Part shown: piece after piece, positions 36,571-49,345 of the stretch
How the letters are laid out: each line of letters begins with the position of its first letter
Position numbering within the stretch: position 1 is the stretch's first letter
From: Epiperipatus broadwayi
Lineage: Eukaryota; Onychophora; Udeonychophora; Euonychophora; Peripatidae
NCBI GenBank assembly: GCA_028023455.1
Contig: JAQFVV010012400.1
Coordinates: forward strand, 17,477,490 to 17,541,489
Direction: 5' to 3'
DNA length: 64,000 nt
Translations under genes and position numbers: made by a program
Notes under the pieces: generated by a model
The model's input: the letters and a program-made list of their open reading frames with translations, nothing else
Databases searched by the model: none
What the model was told of the DNA's origin: nothing

Positions 36571-37068
36571 CTTTATTACATTCTTTATTTTTTTTAAAAA
36601 CTTTTTTTTACTTATTATTTTTTCCTTTTTAGTTATACATTATTATAAAAAATTTGTTAAAAACTAAAAAAAAAATCTGATAAAAATTATAATTTAATAA
36701 TAAAATGTGAAAATAAAAATACACTCTCTAACAAACAAATTCTAAATTTAAATATCATGTGATCATCAACTATATAAAAAATATTTATGTATTGGCTTAA
36801 TTGATTAATTCTCTGAACTTTTTTTACACATTTATTTTTTTCACAAAATATTTATGAAATATTAAGTATTTCAGAAGTAAAATCAAATTTTAATAAAAAA
36901 CATTTACTTTTAATTTGGTAAGTATGAGTTAAATAAAAATAATAAAATTTTACTCTACAAACATTAATATTTTCATAGGCTCAGTTGTTAAGAATTTTCC
37001 CTGGGAAACTAAGTTTGTAAATGTGAATTCTGAAGAGGAACAAATTTTTTTAATTGTTAAAAATTCAG
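36571..37068. other. Intron 3, nothing recognised
   Basis: AT-rich; no feature supported. Confidence 0.4.
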
Positions 37069-37539
37069 AAATCTGGATATTAAACAAGGTAAAACTCTTC
37101 ATACAGTAGTTCCACCCTATGCCAACCAGAGTAATCAATGGATGCCAGAAGGCTTGTGCATAAAATTCCTATCTAGTGCCTACCCATCCAATATCCTCAG
37201 GCTAGTTTCTGGCTTGTAGCCTTCATCAGCGAAGAGCCTTGGATCTGAGAGCACTGCTCCTAGATCTTAAGATCTAATGCAACCCTCCAGCAGCCACCTT
37301 TTAACTCTACTTAACTACAAAACTATGAGAATGAAATAATATTTTCAATCTAAGCTCAATAGTTTATATAGTCATATGGATAGGGATTTTATGCACAAGC
37401 CTTCTGGCATCAATTGATTACTTTGGTTGGCACAGGGTTGCACTACTGTATGGAGAGTTTTGATTTGTTTAATAACAATTATGTGCTAGAATAAGAGATA
37501 GTGATTATGTGATGTTTAGTGGTTTAAAATCTGGATATT
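37069..37539. mobile_element. Family C fold-back retroposon, copy 4, with 13-bp TSD
   Basis: A 445-bp insert (37082-37526) bracketed by aaatctggatatt at 37069-37081 and 37527-37539. It has the family left end (caaggtaaaactcttcatac), the core twice in opposite orientation (agaaggcttgtgcataaaat at about 37148 and its complement near 37385-37405), and the right end gattatgtgatgtttagtgg. No coding capacity. Confidence 0.78.
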
Positions 37540-38760
37540 CTAACAGAAGCATTTAAAAATAAAAAATGTTTAAAATAAATATCATTTTTTTAAATTTAAT
37601 AAGTTATTTATTAATTAGTACAATAATTTAGATAAAATATATGATCTATATAGAAACAATAAAAAAAATGTTGTAGGTTCTTGCTTGGCTAAATCTCCTA
37701 AAGTTGAACTAAAATCTAGTTGCTGTGTTTCTGATTTAATACAAAAGATTGCTAAACTATTTAGCTTATTCTGGGTCATTGTTAATTTTAAGTAATTCTT
37801 TTTATTAGTTTTAACCTAAATAAATGGTAACAGTATATTTGACCAGCATATTTTTTTCAAGGGTAGCACATGCAAATGTGCTGAAAAAAAATGCATTTAT
37901 CCATATGAGATTATGTATAGTATGTATGGCAATAATTAGCAGAAGAAACAAAGCAATTAGTCAACTTTTGCTGTGTGTAATATAGATAACTGCTAATATG
38001 AACCTGTAACCAAAATATTATGAAAGGGCTTAATGCAAAAAAAAAGGGTAATTGAATATATAGACATTTCTCGTTATTGAACTTTTTGTTACTTCCTTTA
38101 TTATATTGCATCATTTATATGTTTCTCAAATATTGATAAAGCAATATATATTTTTTCATAATACCAATTTTTATTTTGTAAACTCTTCCTATCATGAGAT
38201 CTTCTTAAAGGCATGGCCTGGTTAGGTGAGTTAATTCTATTGGTTTATGACCTCTTCTGAATAACATTCTTTTTATTACTGTAAGAGTAAGAAAAGTTAT
38301 AATATCATTAAAGTCTTGATTTTCATTTTTCAATAAACAAGAAGTGGCACTCAATATCATGACCAGTCGTATGGATCTCAACAAATGAATGCTATTTGTA
38401 GCAGATACAATCCTTTTATAATATTTTATTTTTTAATGATAGAATAATGCCCCAAAAATGTAACCAGTTCTTTAAAAAAAACCTTGGCTACAAATTGGTT
38501 AAGATTGAAGAAAGAGTACTTGATTTGATTATTATCAAGAATTTAAAATAAATTATTTGTAGGTAATGATATTGTTAAAATTTGATTAATATTGTATTTG
38601 TTAGCAAATTTTAAACTGCTTCACCACTACATTTACTTACTAGTATGTAACCAAGTTAAATTTAGAGAGTAAATGTTTTTATTTAAACCATTATCCTATG
38701 TTTTTTTTTACATTATATATAAGATTTGAAATACCAGGCACTCTTATACCTGGAATCTAA
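37540..38760. other. Intron 3, nothing recognised
   Basis: No supported feature. Minor A/T runs only. Confidence 0.4.
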
Positions 38761-38764
38761 TTGT

Positions 38765-39215
38765 AAATAAAGGGGATTTGAACTCACACTTCCAAGCCCC
38801 TTCACTATCCACATTATCTTATACTACTGATACACATGACCACACACTGTCCTATATGTGAGGAGTCAGAGTGACTTGAGGTCAACATGGGCATTACAAC
38901 AATATTGGCATTCTATCATCAGATTTTCAATGGTATGAATGGCTGAAGAGTTGGAGGTTGGAGCAGGTTGAAGCCTGTCTATTAAAGTGTAAGGATTTGC
39001 TATCTTAGTATAAACTGAGCACTGATTATATATATGTATGGAAGAAGGTAATCTGAACCAACTGATGAGTGCTGGTTTAGTATGATATATATATATATAT
39101 TGGTGATTTATCTTTTCTGCATGTGTGTGGTCATGTGCATCAGTAGTATGAGATAGTGTGGATAGTGAAAGGGATTGGAAGTTTGAATTCAAATCCCCTA
39201 TATTTACATTATATA
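38765..39215. mobile_element. Fold-back element, family A, copy 4, partly deleted left arm
   Basis: The left arm keeps about 100 bp (ggggatttgaactca at about 38772 through acacatgaccacacac at about 38832). The right arm is complete, with aaccaactgatgagtgctgg (about 39056), acatgtgtgtggtcatgtgc-like sequence (about 39119) and gaattcaaatcccc (about 39184), a degenerate B box. Confidence 0.65.
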
Positions 39216-39219
39216 TGTA

Positions 39220-40330
39220 AATACAGATGTTTCACAAGTATTTTCAGATTATTTTTTTTAGAAAATACTGTAAGAATTCCATGAACAATCTGTGTGCTTA
39301 GGATGGATCTATTTTTATAGAGGCCTGAATGCTGTAACAAATTTGAGGCAATTTCAGAAACATTTATAATAATACTAAAAGTAACACTACTTTCAATAAA
39401 AAACCATAAACTTATTTACACTTTACTTTTTTGTTCTTTTTAACATATCTTCAAAATTAGTCATCTTTTCTTGTAAAATTTCTATAGAAATCTTATTTGT
39501 AGAATTCTCTCACTTTGAATCAGGATCTAGGGAAGAAAACTATATTTATTTGAAGAAGTTTTAAAATCGACTAGAATTATGCTCAGGAGATTATATGACA
39601 AATCAGAAAAAGAAGGAAGGTGGAAGAAAGGAGGGCGAAGAATAATAGGGTTTATGTGTGTGTTATGCTAATAATTTTATGGAATATTTAGATATTTGAT
39701 TTTGATAAATAAAAAAAAGTAAGATGTCAGGCACTTTTAACATGTATTCTATTACTACCTATTAACATTGTTAAGCAAGAATTCGAACTGAGTATATAGT
39801 ACATTTTTTCATTTAATATTATTCACAAAGAAAGAGCATCAAGCGCAAATACTATTTAGTAATCAAGAATAATAGAAGCCTAACAAAATATAAGCAGATA
39901 TTACTAATTATTGAATATAGCATTTTAATATGACTTTTGTGCGCACATATATACTATATGTGGGTGGATAATTGCATAGGAAGATAAAAAAAAAAAATAG
40001 AAAAATAAAATTATAATACAAAATACACTTATTTTGCGATCGTTGTCGTATAAACAAAACAAACATATTTAAAGCTATAATCAAGACTATAAATCACGGT
40101 CAATATATTTCTTGTGACCTAAAATTGACGAAAATAACAATAGTTCGTTTTATAATACGAATTTTGGATAATAAACTAATACATGCAAAATTCTAGTTTT
40201 GATTATAAAATTGATTTACTTCATTAACTACTATTGATCTATTCTTATAGGTGATGAGTTAATATTTTTATAGCTGCGTAATGGTTATTTACTGATAAAA
40301 ACTTCATATGTAAATAACTAGTTGTGTATT
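39220..40330. other. Intron 3, nothing firmly recognised
   Basis: AT-rich. Slightly more mixed base composition from about 39780 on. No repeat partner found in this window. Confidence 0.4.
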
Positions 40331-40440
40331 CCCACCAATTTTAAAATGTTTTTCCTTTCATAAAGTTTACGCTTCTGACGTCAGCTGACCCATATTTACA
40401 TTTAAAATTATTATAGGCTCTATGATCTCAAATGTATAAA
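40331..40440 (+). promoter_or_regulatory. Candidate pol II promoter: CCAAT, CRE, TATA
   Basis: In order and on one strand: ccaat (about 40334), the palindromic CRE tgacgtca (40376-40383) overlapping an E-box cagctg (40382-40387), and tataaa (40435-40440). The spacing suits a core promoter and lies about 105 bases before the ATG at 40546. Each motif could occur by chance; the combination is the reason to list it. Confidence 0.35.
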
Positions 40441-40545
40441 TTGTTTTTAAATAATTATAAGTTCACTTAATGCAAATGCAAATAAATTTATTTTATTTAT
40501 CGGACTTTTCAAGTTAAATATTGTAATCGTTTAAACTAGAATCGA

Positions 40546-40866
40546 ATGTTGTTGCTAAATCAAATTTGCTCTTCCGTCCGTCTCTCCTCTTTGTTATTAA
40601 CTACTATAGCTTCTTTCCAGTTATCTAGTAGTTTTTGGAGGAATATCACCCTCATTATATATATATATGAGATAATGACTCCAGTCCTTTTAATGCTATA
40701 TACAATAATTTTCCGTGCGACCCTCAATAAAAATTATGTATATAGAAAATTAGGCACTGCCACATACGTTAGCAGTGCTTTCCCTCAATATTTATATCAT
40801 TATCAACCATTCTTAACAGGTGTGGCCATATTAATTCCAGAAGAAGAAAAAATAGACAATAAATAA
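40546..40866 (+). CDS. Possible small nested gene, 106 aa, function unknown
   Basis: ATG at 40546 opens 106 codons inside intron 3 of the host gene, same strand. The product has a hydrophobic N-terminal third (about residues 14-25), a second hydrophobic stretch near residues 34-58 (TLIIYIYEIMTPVLLMLYTI), a polar Tyr-rich segment and an acidic end (IPEEEKIDNK). Codon choice is more varied than in the surrounding DNA, and an aataaa overlaps the stop (about 40859). A CCAAT-CRE-TATA series precedes it. I recognise no family. It may be a small membrane protein, a transposon fragment or a chance frame; the third option is quite possible. Confidence 0.25.
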   Translation: MLLLNQICSSVRLSSLLLTTIASFQLSSSFWRNITLIIYIYEIMTPVLLMLYTIIFRATLNKNYVYRKLGTATYVSSAFPQYLYHYQPFLTGVAILIPEEEKIDNK

Positions 40867-40984
40867 AGATTAAAAAAGTTATCCCCTAAAGGGATTTTTT
40901 TCGGATATATGTATTCAATATAGGTTAGATGTAAGGAACAGAAAAATATATATTTGTGTATACATTAGGTTATACTTTAAGATT

Positions 40985-41070
40985 CATCAACATCACTATT
41001 ATTTTCAATCAGTATCATTTCATTGTAGGATAAAGGTCTTTCCAAGTTTAATCCAAAATTTTAGTAATCA
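40985..41070 (-). pseudogene. Short RTE-like 3' fragment
   Basis: Complement of the last ~70 bases of the RTE family: atcatttcattgtaggataa and gtctttccaagtttaatcc match the ...GETFILQWIDNG... end. Preceded by a degenerate (atc)n tail. Confidence 0.55.
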
Positions 41071-41610
41071 ATAAATTATTGACATCTATTGATGGGTATG
41101 CTGGAATCAGGTGATATATTGTTGGTCACATGATGTAATAACTATTGTAATTGCATTCCTTGATCCATATAGTTATGTTACTGCAGCTAACTATAATTCT
41201 TAGTTGGTGAATGGGCATTTAACTATAGTCAGCTAGAGATTTGAATTATCTAATTCTCAACAGCAGAGATGTTAATATGATTTATATTTTAAAAATCATG
41301 CATGTTATATGCATATTATGCTATCTACCTGAAAGATATAAAGTAACTAAGCAAGAGTTGTACAATCAAGTGATATTGTTTGTTCATCATTAGTGGTTGT
41401 AGATGGTGTTTTTTGCCACATTGATATAATTTATTATATTACATCAATTTTAGAATTATAGAAATTAATATTTGGATTATGAATAATCCTGTTTATATAA
41501 ATATAATAAATTTTATGACTAGTATAAAAATAATTAAACTTTGATATGGTTTTCAAGTGAGCTATTTAAAAAATAAATCTTTTTATTATTTATTTTAAAA
41601 TATAAAAAAA
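41071..41610. other. Intron 3, weak repeat only
   Basis: The block agttggtgaatgggcattta (about 41201) resembles ggttggtaaatgggtatcta at about 43156; otherwise nothing recognised. Confidence 0.35.
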
Positions 41611-41611
41611 A

Positions 41612-41683
41612 TAGTCAAGTGGTCAGCACAGCTGCCTTACAAGCAGTTGTTACGGGTTCGCTTCCTGGCCGATGCTTTGACAC
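41612..41683 (+). mobile_element. Short tRNA-like SINE with A and B boxes
   Basis: A-box region tagtcaagtggtcagca, an anticodon arm gctgccttacaagcagt whose 7-base loop holds TAC (as in tRNA-Val), and a T arm with gggttcgcttcc, a good pol III B box. The 3' acceptor strand gatgc and a tttgacac trailer follow, then an A-rich tail. The 5' acceptor strand is replaced by A-rich sequence. Copies at 27735 and 52582 share the layout, so this is a mobile tRNA-derived unit rather than a tRNA gene. Confidence 0.72.
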
Positions 41684-43366
41684 ATGAAAAAAAAAACAAA
41701 AAAATTAAAAAAATAAAATAAAAAAGTCTTTAAAAGGAAGATCTGAATGTAGATTTTAGAACTCTAAAATCTCTGTTTTAAGAAAGAACCGAGTTAACTT
41801 GCAATAAAAATTATGTTATTTTCATTGAGATAAAAATTATACTACATTATTTTCAAGGTTCTTTTATAAAAGTACTGATCCAAATTTGCCTATATTTCCA
41901 CTAAAAAGATGCTAAAGTGATGCAGAAAGACAAGATATAAGCTAGTGTGTATTGGAACTGCATTTCACTCTGTACAGAAACCAAATAAAGAGTTTTCAAA
42001 ACTAATTATCTAGATAACATCTCTTTATGCATATAAATGTTTATATTGGGAACTATGGAATGGTTTGGTGATCATAATTTTCAATGGGTTGTGTAAAGAC
42101 TTTTAATTGGCTTTACATTATCATATGGAAGAATTCATATAGTGCACTTCCTGTCTAGATCATGATCTATGGTTTGAACCCAGATAAAATTTGATCATTT
42201 TTTTGTAGCTAATAATTAGATTTTTTTCAGTTAGTATAATATGCTCACATGTATCCAATTATTTGTCAATAAAAGATGGTTTGACTCATCATTTAATCTG
42301 TTCAATATTCTACAACTCAGAATAACAACCTAGGCTGAGTGAAATATGTAAATTTTTCTGCTTTCAAAAAGGCTTGTGGATTTTTTTCTCACTTAGTTAG
42401 CCTATAGATAATGTAGCTGGTCAACTAATGAAATTATTGCTTAGAGTTGGAAGTCCAAATAAGTATGAGTAATTGCTCAAATCCTTAATGCCATGCAATC
42501 TGCAAATTTTGTGAATAATATCTTGTATTCACTTGGAGAGAGACTTTGCATTGTAATATGCTAGTTAAAACTGTTTGTGAATGCCCATTTTTTTTCTATG
42601 TGTGTAATGGATGAAAATCTATGTTCATAGACATTGGTTTATGAAGTAGTATTTTAAAGTAAAATCTTATTAGTTATAATAATTAGCTAGAATGTTTTTT
42701 TAAAAAAGATAATTCCTGTTAAATTTTAGAATACTGGAAAGAAAATGTTTCACACTTTTTCAATTTGTTTTCTAAACCATTTTTTAAAAAGTGTTTTTGG
42801 AGCTTATGTTGATCACAAACTTCATTTTTTAAATGGGAGTGTTTGATTCAAATAGAATCCACAAATTAGAAGTGTTTTAAGTTATTTATTGTTAGCTCAG
42901 TGATTTGTTTTCTAGTCCAACAGTTTCTGTTAAATAACTTCAATTTATTTTAAAATACTTGATTTTAAATTGTTTTAAGTCTGCAATTTTTAATCCATAG
43001 AAATATATTTTATAATATAATGAATAATTATAGACTTTATAATGTAGCAGTAATCTGTTGAGTTAGTTAAAATTGAACATTCATATCTTAATGAGGTCTG
43101 TATTTTGTTTTCCAGGTTGATAGCCCATAGCTAATACAGTTAACCATCTAATATTGGTTGGTAAATGGGTATCTAATTATTTTTAGCTATAGCCCAAAAC
43201 TGCATCAATCTGCAATTGGAATGTGGTGAATTACGTCTTTGTATTTTCTGTTTCTTTATGAGAGATTATAGAAGATTTAATATATGGGCCATTTAATGGT
43301 TATTTTAAAAAAATAATTATTTTTTTAAATAAAATTTGAATGACTTACTCATATTATTTGTTTCAG
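41684..43366. other. Intron 3, nothing recognised; ends in splice acceptor
   Basis: No supported feature. The intron ends ttatttgtttcag at 43366. Confidence 0.45.
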
Positions 43367-43519
43367 ATATTAACGAATGTGGCAGTTCTGAGCTCAATGA
43401 TTGTGATAAATTCGCTACCTGTACCAACAGTATCGGATCATTTTCTTGTGAGTGCAAATCAGGTTATAAAGATCCGGATGCAGGAAGTCCAGATAACAAA
43501 GGGCGCAAATGTGGTGGCT
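43367..43519 (+). CDS. Exon 4: calcium-binding EGF domain
   Basis: Exon of 153 bp, phase 1 at both ends, the usual form for a single EGF module. The previous exon's G completes an Asp codon, giving DINECGSSELNDCD, the calcium-binding EGF start (D-I-N-E-C). CTNSIGSFSCEC fits the Asx-hydroxylation signature C-x-N-x4-F-x-C-x-C exactly. It continues with KSGYKDPDAGSPDNKGRKC, with a longer insert between the fifth and sixth Cys than in standard EGF-CA domains. The bounding sites are gtttcag and gtaagt. This exon is the firmest functional anchor of the host gene. Confidence 0.9.
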
Positions 43520-44530
43520 GTAAGTAAAATTATATTTTAATTTAGATTCATGTCAATAGGATTTTAAAAATGAAATAAGGCTATTAAAAATTGATAACTT
43601 ATTCCATAAACAAATGAAAAACTTAAAAATAAAGTTGTAACATTATTTTCTGAAAGTTTTAATAAATAAATTATTTAAATTGATATGATATAATTAAATA
43701 GTAACATGGAGTTAAAATTGCTTTAAAATTGAAAGTAGATTATAAAAACCAGTACTGCAAATAAAAATAATATTTATTTCACTTCACAAAGCATGTCATA
43801 TATATAAAGATAGCAAATTACAATAATGTTCCCAATATTTTTAAATAAATTATGATTTTATTTTAATTAATGAATGGGTTAATTTTATATGATTTAATAC
43901 AAAAATAACAAGTTGTTAATTCTTTGCCTTAAATAATATATATATAATGAGATTTAAATGCGCATTCATCTAGTAATCACTGATTACTCAAGTCTTCTAT
44001 AGATGGCACTAGAGTAGTGAATTGATTTTATCCATAGGATATATGAATATATTAATGTGAATGTTAAATTAACTGCCTGAAGCAAATGGAATGAGGTAAC
44101 ACTTGATCATGGTTAGTAATATATGCGATTCCTTATCACTTTTTTTAACGTAATTTATTTTGCATTCCAATTTTAGGGTTACATTAAAATGTTAATACAC
44201 TTTATATCATTGAGATGCATATGAAACAAACGTTGATTTAAATAAATAAACAAGAGATATTTAACTTAGATTTGATCATTTATAAATAAAAATAATGAAA
44301 TGGTTTTTTGCTCAAGATTTTCACATCAGAAATGACAGATTGTGACCATGGACCTTAAGTTATAGAGTCTGCTGTTTCATTGTAGGGCATTATTTGCAGT
44401 TTATATTGTTATGAACCCATTTAATTAAATTGTTTAAATAAATCTATCGTATATATATATATTATGTCAAAAATATAAAAGTAAGATGAAATGAAAATAA
44501 AAATATATAAAAACAAAATATATAAGCATT
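43520..44530. other. Intron 4 start, nothing recognised
   Basis: AT-rich; no supported feature. Confidence 0.45.
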
Positions 44531-44534
44531 TATA

Positions 44535-44895
44535 AACAGTAATAATCAGCCATTAAGCTAATGTACATGCACTTTGTGGATTTTAACTATAAATGAATAC
44601 TCTCACTTTCCAAACACAAGACAAAATCTTTGTGAAAAGATAGAATAAATCCATCTATCCTTTCAACCCAAACGTTTAAGTATGGGCAAATCTTAAGCAT
44701 TTGGAAATGAGAGTATGATGATATTAAACAATCACTTTAAATTACCTTTATTATGCTTGAATGAATGACACTTGCGAAATTTGTTAGAATTTACGATACT
44801 TCATTCTTAGTGAAATAAAACATATGCAAATAAGCATTTATTTATTTTTATTTTATATAGCTTAATGGCTGATTATTACTGCTTACAATTTAAAA
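44535..44895. repeat. Fold-back repeat, about 360 bp
   Basis: Outer arms: gtaataatcagccattaagc (about 44539) and its complement agcttaatggctgattatta (about 44860). Inner pairs near 44605 (atactctcactttccaa) and 44697 (atttggaaatgagagtat) also match. Arms are partly diverged. Confidence 0.68.
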
Positions 44896-45789
44896 ACATC
44901 GTGCTATATAAAATAAATGTTTATGTACATAATCATTTATAGTTTTTTGGTTACATATTTCATTTTTTGTATTTTTATTTTACTTTAATTTTATATTTTT
45001 GATGTAATAAATTAAATGTATTCTTAATATATAAATTGTAACAGAAGGATAAGTCAAATATTAATAATGATACATTTAAGTATAATATGTGATCCTGGAT
45101 TTTTTGTGATCCATGTTGAGCTTACAGACTTATAGTAATAACTATATTACTTGGTGTAAAAGAAATTTATTTTAGGGCACAATTCTTTTCCCACAAAAAC
45201 AGTCCATATATTTGAGTTCAGTTTAGGAAAGTTGAATGAATTTTCATGATAATGTCAAAATAAATAATTTAAAATTAAAAAGCAAGCAAGGAAAAAAAAA
45301 CTCCAAAACTTACAACATATATGTAATAAAAGCTATGATAATACAATTTATAAGAGTTTGTTATTTACATGATAAATATAACATTGTAGTGAAGAATTAA
45401 TTAATTAAATTTCTTATAATATTCTTAAAAATGCTTGACTGTCTTCCATATATTCTAATTAATAATTACACAAACATTTTCAAGTGATATGCAAATGGAA
45501 GAGAAAGCATTGAAAATGACCCATGACCAGGTTTATCAAAAAAAAAAAAAAAAACTGGAAATGAAGGAAACATGCAAAAAGTTGTCAAAAGTTTTATACA
45601 CATGATCTTTGGCTGATAGATAAATTTAATATTGTTTTTCCAGTCAAAACATTAAATGATTTTCAAGTCAACTTTAAATACAAGATTAATATCTTCACAT
45701 TCAGCATCAGTATGTTTTCCTGAGGGTTTATGATGATGGTGTTCTGGTTGTGTTTTTCTATTGGACTATTTCCATAATCTAATATGTGT
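44896..45789. other. Intron 4, nothing recognised
   Basis: No supported feature; one A15 run near 45540. Confidence 0.4.
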
Positions 45790-45951
45790 ATTGAATGTCT
45801 TTAGAAAAATTTAACTTTATTTAAATATTCCAAATACATTCAACTATTAGTAATAGCACATCAAACAGGTTAGTATTGTTGTGCTATTACTAACAGTTGA
45901 ATATATTTGGAATATTGAAATAAAGTTAATTTTTTCTAAAAACATTCAATA
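45790..45951. repeat. Hairpin, arms of about 68 bp
   Basis: Arms at 45790-45859 and 45886-45951 are complementary with few mismatches (tattagtaatagcac with gtgctattactaacag; ttccaaatacattcaa with ttgaatatatttggaa). Loop about 26 bases. Confidence 0.75.
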
Positions 45952-45999
45952 TGTATTGTAACAGTCAGAATCATCTATCTTGCTAACACACTGCAGAAT

Positions 46000-47850
46000 T
46001 CAAATCCCAGACATGAAACTGAACATTCTAGGAGGGGTTGCCTTCTAGATATACTAAGTTCGAATCTAAAGTCCAAATTTCACAGTGCCATCTACGTGAT
46101 AACGCATCTGATGCCATTACTAGTATAACCTTTGACCGGTACCTGGTGGTCAGGGAGAAACAAAAGACTCTATACTAAAAGAAGTTTGGGTGGCTAATTA
46201 ACGTCTATGGATTTACAAAAGAAATGCAGGAAATATATATATATATATAGACCGAGACAGTGATAGGAATCAATAAAATAAGAGATCAAATTTAGTTTAA
46301 ATGATTTCACAAAATTTATTTATATAAAATATATATATATAACGCCACTGTCTGCTTATAATTGTTGGCATTATATTCCAATAAATGACAAAAAGGGATT
46401 TAAAGCAAAGTGATATATTCTATTCCTCAGGCTAATAGCATTACGATAATGTGCTTGATGAGATAGGAACATGTGCGAGGTGCTTTGAGCAATTATACAA
46501 GTTTAAGAAAATGTTTGAAAATTAAGTGTTCTAAAATATTTATTGATTTCGAGAATAGCATGGACAAAAGCTTACTAAGCAACAAAGTGGGAATGTGATC
46601 AAAACATTTATTCGATAATAATAATAATAAAGTTACATTGGGAGGTCAGTATTGCTGATAATGAATTTATTAAAGTTGGAGGGTGTGACACGTTTAAGTC
46701 ACGGATGCTTTGTAAAAATAAATATAAAATAAAACAATATTGAAGATCCGGAATGATTACGGAGGGCATCTCACCGTTAACCCATAGGAAAGTATTTTTA
46801 TGAACAGCCAAAACTTAGCGACTGGGTGAAGATTGCGTTTAATTCCCAGGTGTGTCATTTGTGGACACACTCTGCCTGGAAACCGCAAGTGAAGAGAACG
46901 GACTTGGCCGTGTAAAGAATCCTTGGAAAAAGAAAACAAAGTGGTCTCAACAACTAATTCATGTACCAGCAATACAAGACTAGTGTATATAAAACATACT
47001 GAATGGGTTTTACTTGGATTAAGAGAAATGCCCAATCAAATTCCCAGAAATTCATTTAAAAGGGACCGCACATTCTCGACGTCAATGATGAACTTTGTAT
47101 TTAAAGTAGAACACGGTAATTAAAATAGGAAAATGCATGCTTGCGGGTTTGAAAAGTAAGTGTAGATTTATATATGCAATCATGCATTAGGAGACACATT
47201 TAATCATTGACCTCGCACATACTCTCATATTAGATTAAAATCATTAACATGTAGATTTTAAACTATGTGATTATATTATATATTAAAGAAAAGAATCGCC
47301 CTCGAATGAGTGATTTGCAAGATAATAAAATTGGAAATTATTTAGAAATTTAGAATATGCCTTCATAGCGGCGTCTTATTTTCAACAAAAGGAATAATTC
47401 ACTCGGTCAAAGACGATTCTGACACATTATCATAATAAAATAACAGAAAGCTTAATCAATAGAAAATATTAACCCAAGGATAGAGAGCAAAGATGTTGAT
47501 TATATTTAAAGAAGTATATAATGACGTTATGTCAAATATAAGAAAACAATTTAAAATAGCTATAGCATGTTAGTTATCACAAGAGCTCTTGGGTTAATTT
47601 AGGGTTACCTCTGGAGAAGCATATTTAGGTAGATTGATGGTCGGCAGGTTTTTATATAATTTAACAGCAAAATCTGGAAATGTTCATATTTTTGGCAGCA
47701 GCAGCAGATCCAGGGTTCCTTGTGTGATAACTTCCGATGGTCTATGGCAGCATATGACCATTCCGGAGAGAAATAGCCTTCTTGCGCTCTACTCCATCAT
47801 GTCAAGATTTATAAATTACTACAATAATTTTGGTTAGAAACATTAGACCT
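46000..47850. other. Compositionally distinct block, possible unidentified element
   Basis: Noticeably less AT-rich than its surroundings, especially 46740-47110 and 47570-47840. Several open frames exist on both strands (for example 46757-47035 minus, 47634-47837 plus) but none has a domain I recognise. A gcagcagcag run lies at 47697. This may be an internal part of an unknown mobile element. Confidence 0.3.
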
Positions 47851-49244
47851 CAGAATGATTTCTCTTAGAAGCATTAGAATGGAGAACAAAAGAAATCCCT
47901 CCTTTTTATATGAAAAATTAACAATAGAACTGCCCTGGACCATTACAAAAATATATCGGACTTATCAGCTGTAATTAAATCTATCCGAATGTCTAAAGGA
48001 ATTCAACAAAATTTTAATTAATTTCTTTTGTTAATTTCCCTGTTGATATTCGAATTACAAACTAGATTTAATTCAAAATTACTTTTATTAATTAAAGAAA
48101 ACCTTAAATGGACATCTGCTGTTTTTAGATAAACTTATATAACGTTAACTAATTAAACTATTGTCCCTCATTTATTTTAACAGAAGTATTTGGAATGACT
48201 TTTATTAAATTAAACGAAAATTATTTTACTTTTAAATTGCAATATTTGAATCTATTTACTAAACGAATATTTACTAAATGAATTTTATTTTAAATCAAAA
48301 TATATTACGACGGTAATATATTTGTAAATAGATTCAAACAAAATAACTTTAACAATTTATAATTTTGATATGTTTTAAAATGCATATCATAGTGTGTGTG
48401 CAATTACAACTTATATAACCTACTTTTTAATAAATCAAAATTATGGGAACATATACATAATCTATAATCTTTTATTTATTTGGGAATGAGTTATATATAT
48501 AATACGAGCATTGTACTCATGGTTTAAAATTAGGCGGGATTTTCGGTATATAAGCATATTGCAGACACACTACGATAGATTGGTTTCAAACTAAGGTATG
48601 AGGGTAGGAAATAGGTGAGAAAAGGTGAAATAAAGATCTGCAAAGCAGACCTTACTGTTTCAATATATTAGATGATGGAAATAGTCCAATATAAAATTAC
48701 AGCATCAATATGTAGTTATAACTTTTATGCGTTTTATAAAAAATATCTTTATATGGCTTCATTCAATAGAGATAGTTTGTTATATCAATGTATTAGATGT
48801 ATACATATTGATATCCATAATGGCTGAAGAACCTTGGAAGCTTTCAGCAGTTGATTCACATATTATGTTCTGATCAGACATTATCTCTCCTCTCTGATAA
48901 CACACAGTCCATCATGTCTTATATAGCTGCCTTTTAATTTTTTGTTTCACCAAAAATTGTTGTAATTTTTTTTACAATATTATGTTTTTACATTTTTATA
49001 GGGATGTACTCATATTTACTGTAAATAATGTTTTTCTTTTTAAATATGTAACTGTAATTATAATGTAATATAGAAAACACAAATTTTAATTAAAATATTT
49101 GTGAGAATGCAAAGCAAAATATTTATTGAAATACATATAAATATTTATTTAATTAACTCACAAAAATTAATTTTATTTAATTAAAGAAAAAATGTAACAA
49201 AAGTTTACTAATAATACATTTCATATATATTATATAATGAGCTT
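47851..49244. other. Intron 4, one isolated TATA-like site
   Basis: Mostly AT-rich and unrecognised. At 48530-48590 a stretch ggcgggattttcgg precedes tatataag (48547-48554), which looks like a core promoter, but no gene follows. Confidence 0.3.
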
Positions 49245-49345
49245 GAAAATAGCTTTTAACAAGCTTTTCAGAATATCCCCAACCTCAGACCAGTTTTTGC
49301 TACTGGCTTCCTTAGTGTAGTAAGACAATAAAGCCAATTACTCAA
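49245..49345. repeat. Fragment of family F repeat
   Basis: Contains taacaagctttt and tgctactggcttcctt, matching the 31200-31270 region (taacaagctttgagaatatt; ttctggcgtcatcagtgagg) with mismatches. Confidence 0.5.

Noticed and set aside
41612-41683. Genuine tRNA-Val gene
   Set aside because: The 5' acceptor strand is lost, and the unit recurs at 27735 and 52582 with an A-rich tail, so it is a SINE-like pseudo-tRNA.
48530-48590. Core promoter with TATATAAG
   Set aside because: TATA-like sequences are frequent in such AT-rich DNA and no coding or repeat unit follows this one.
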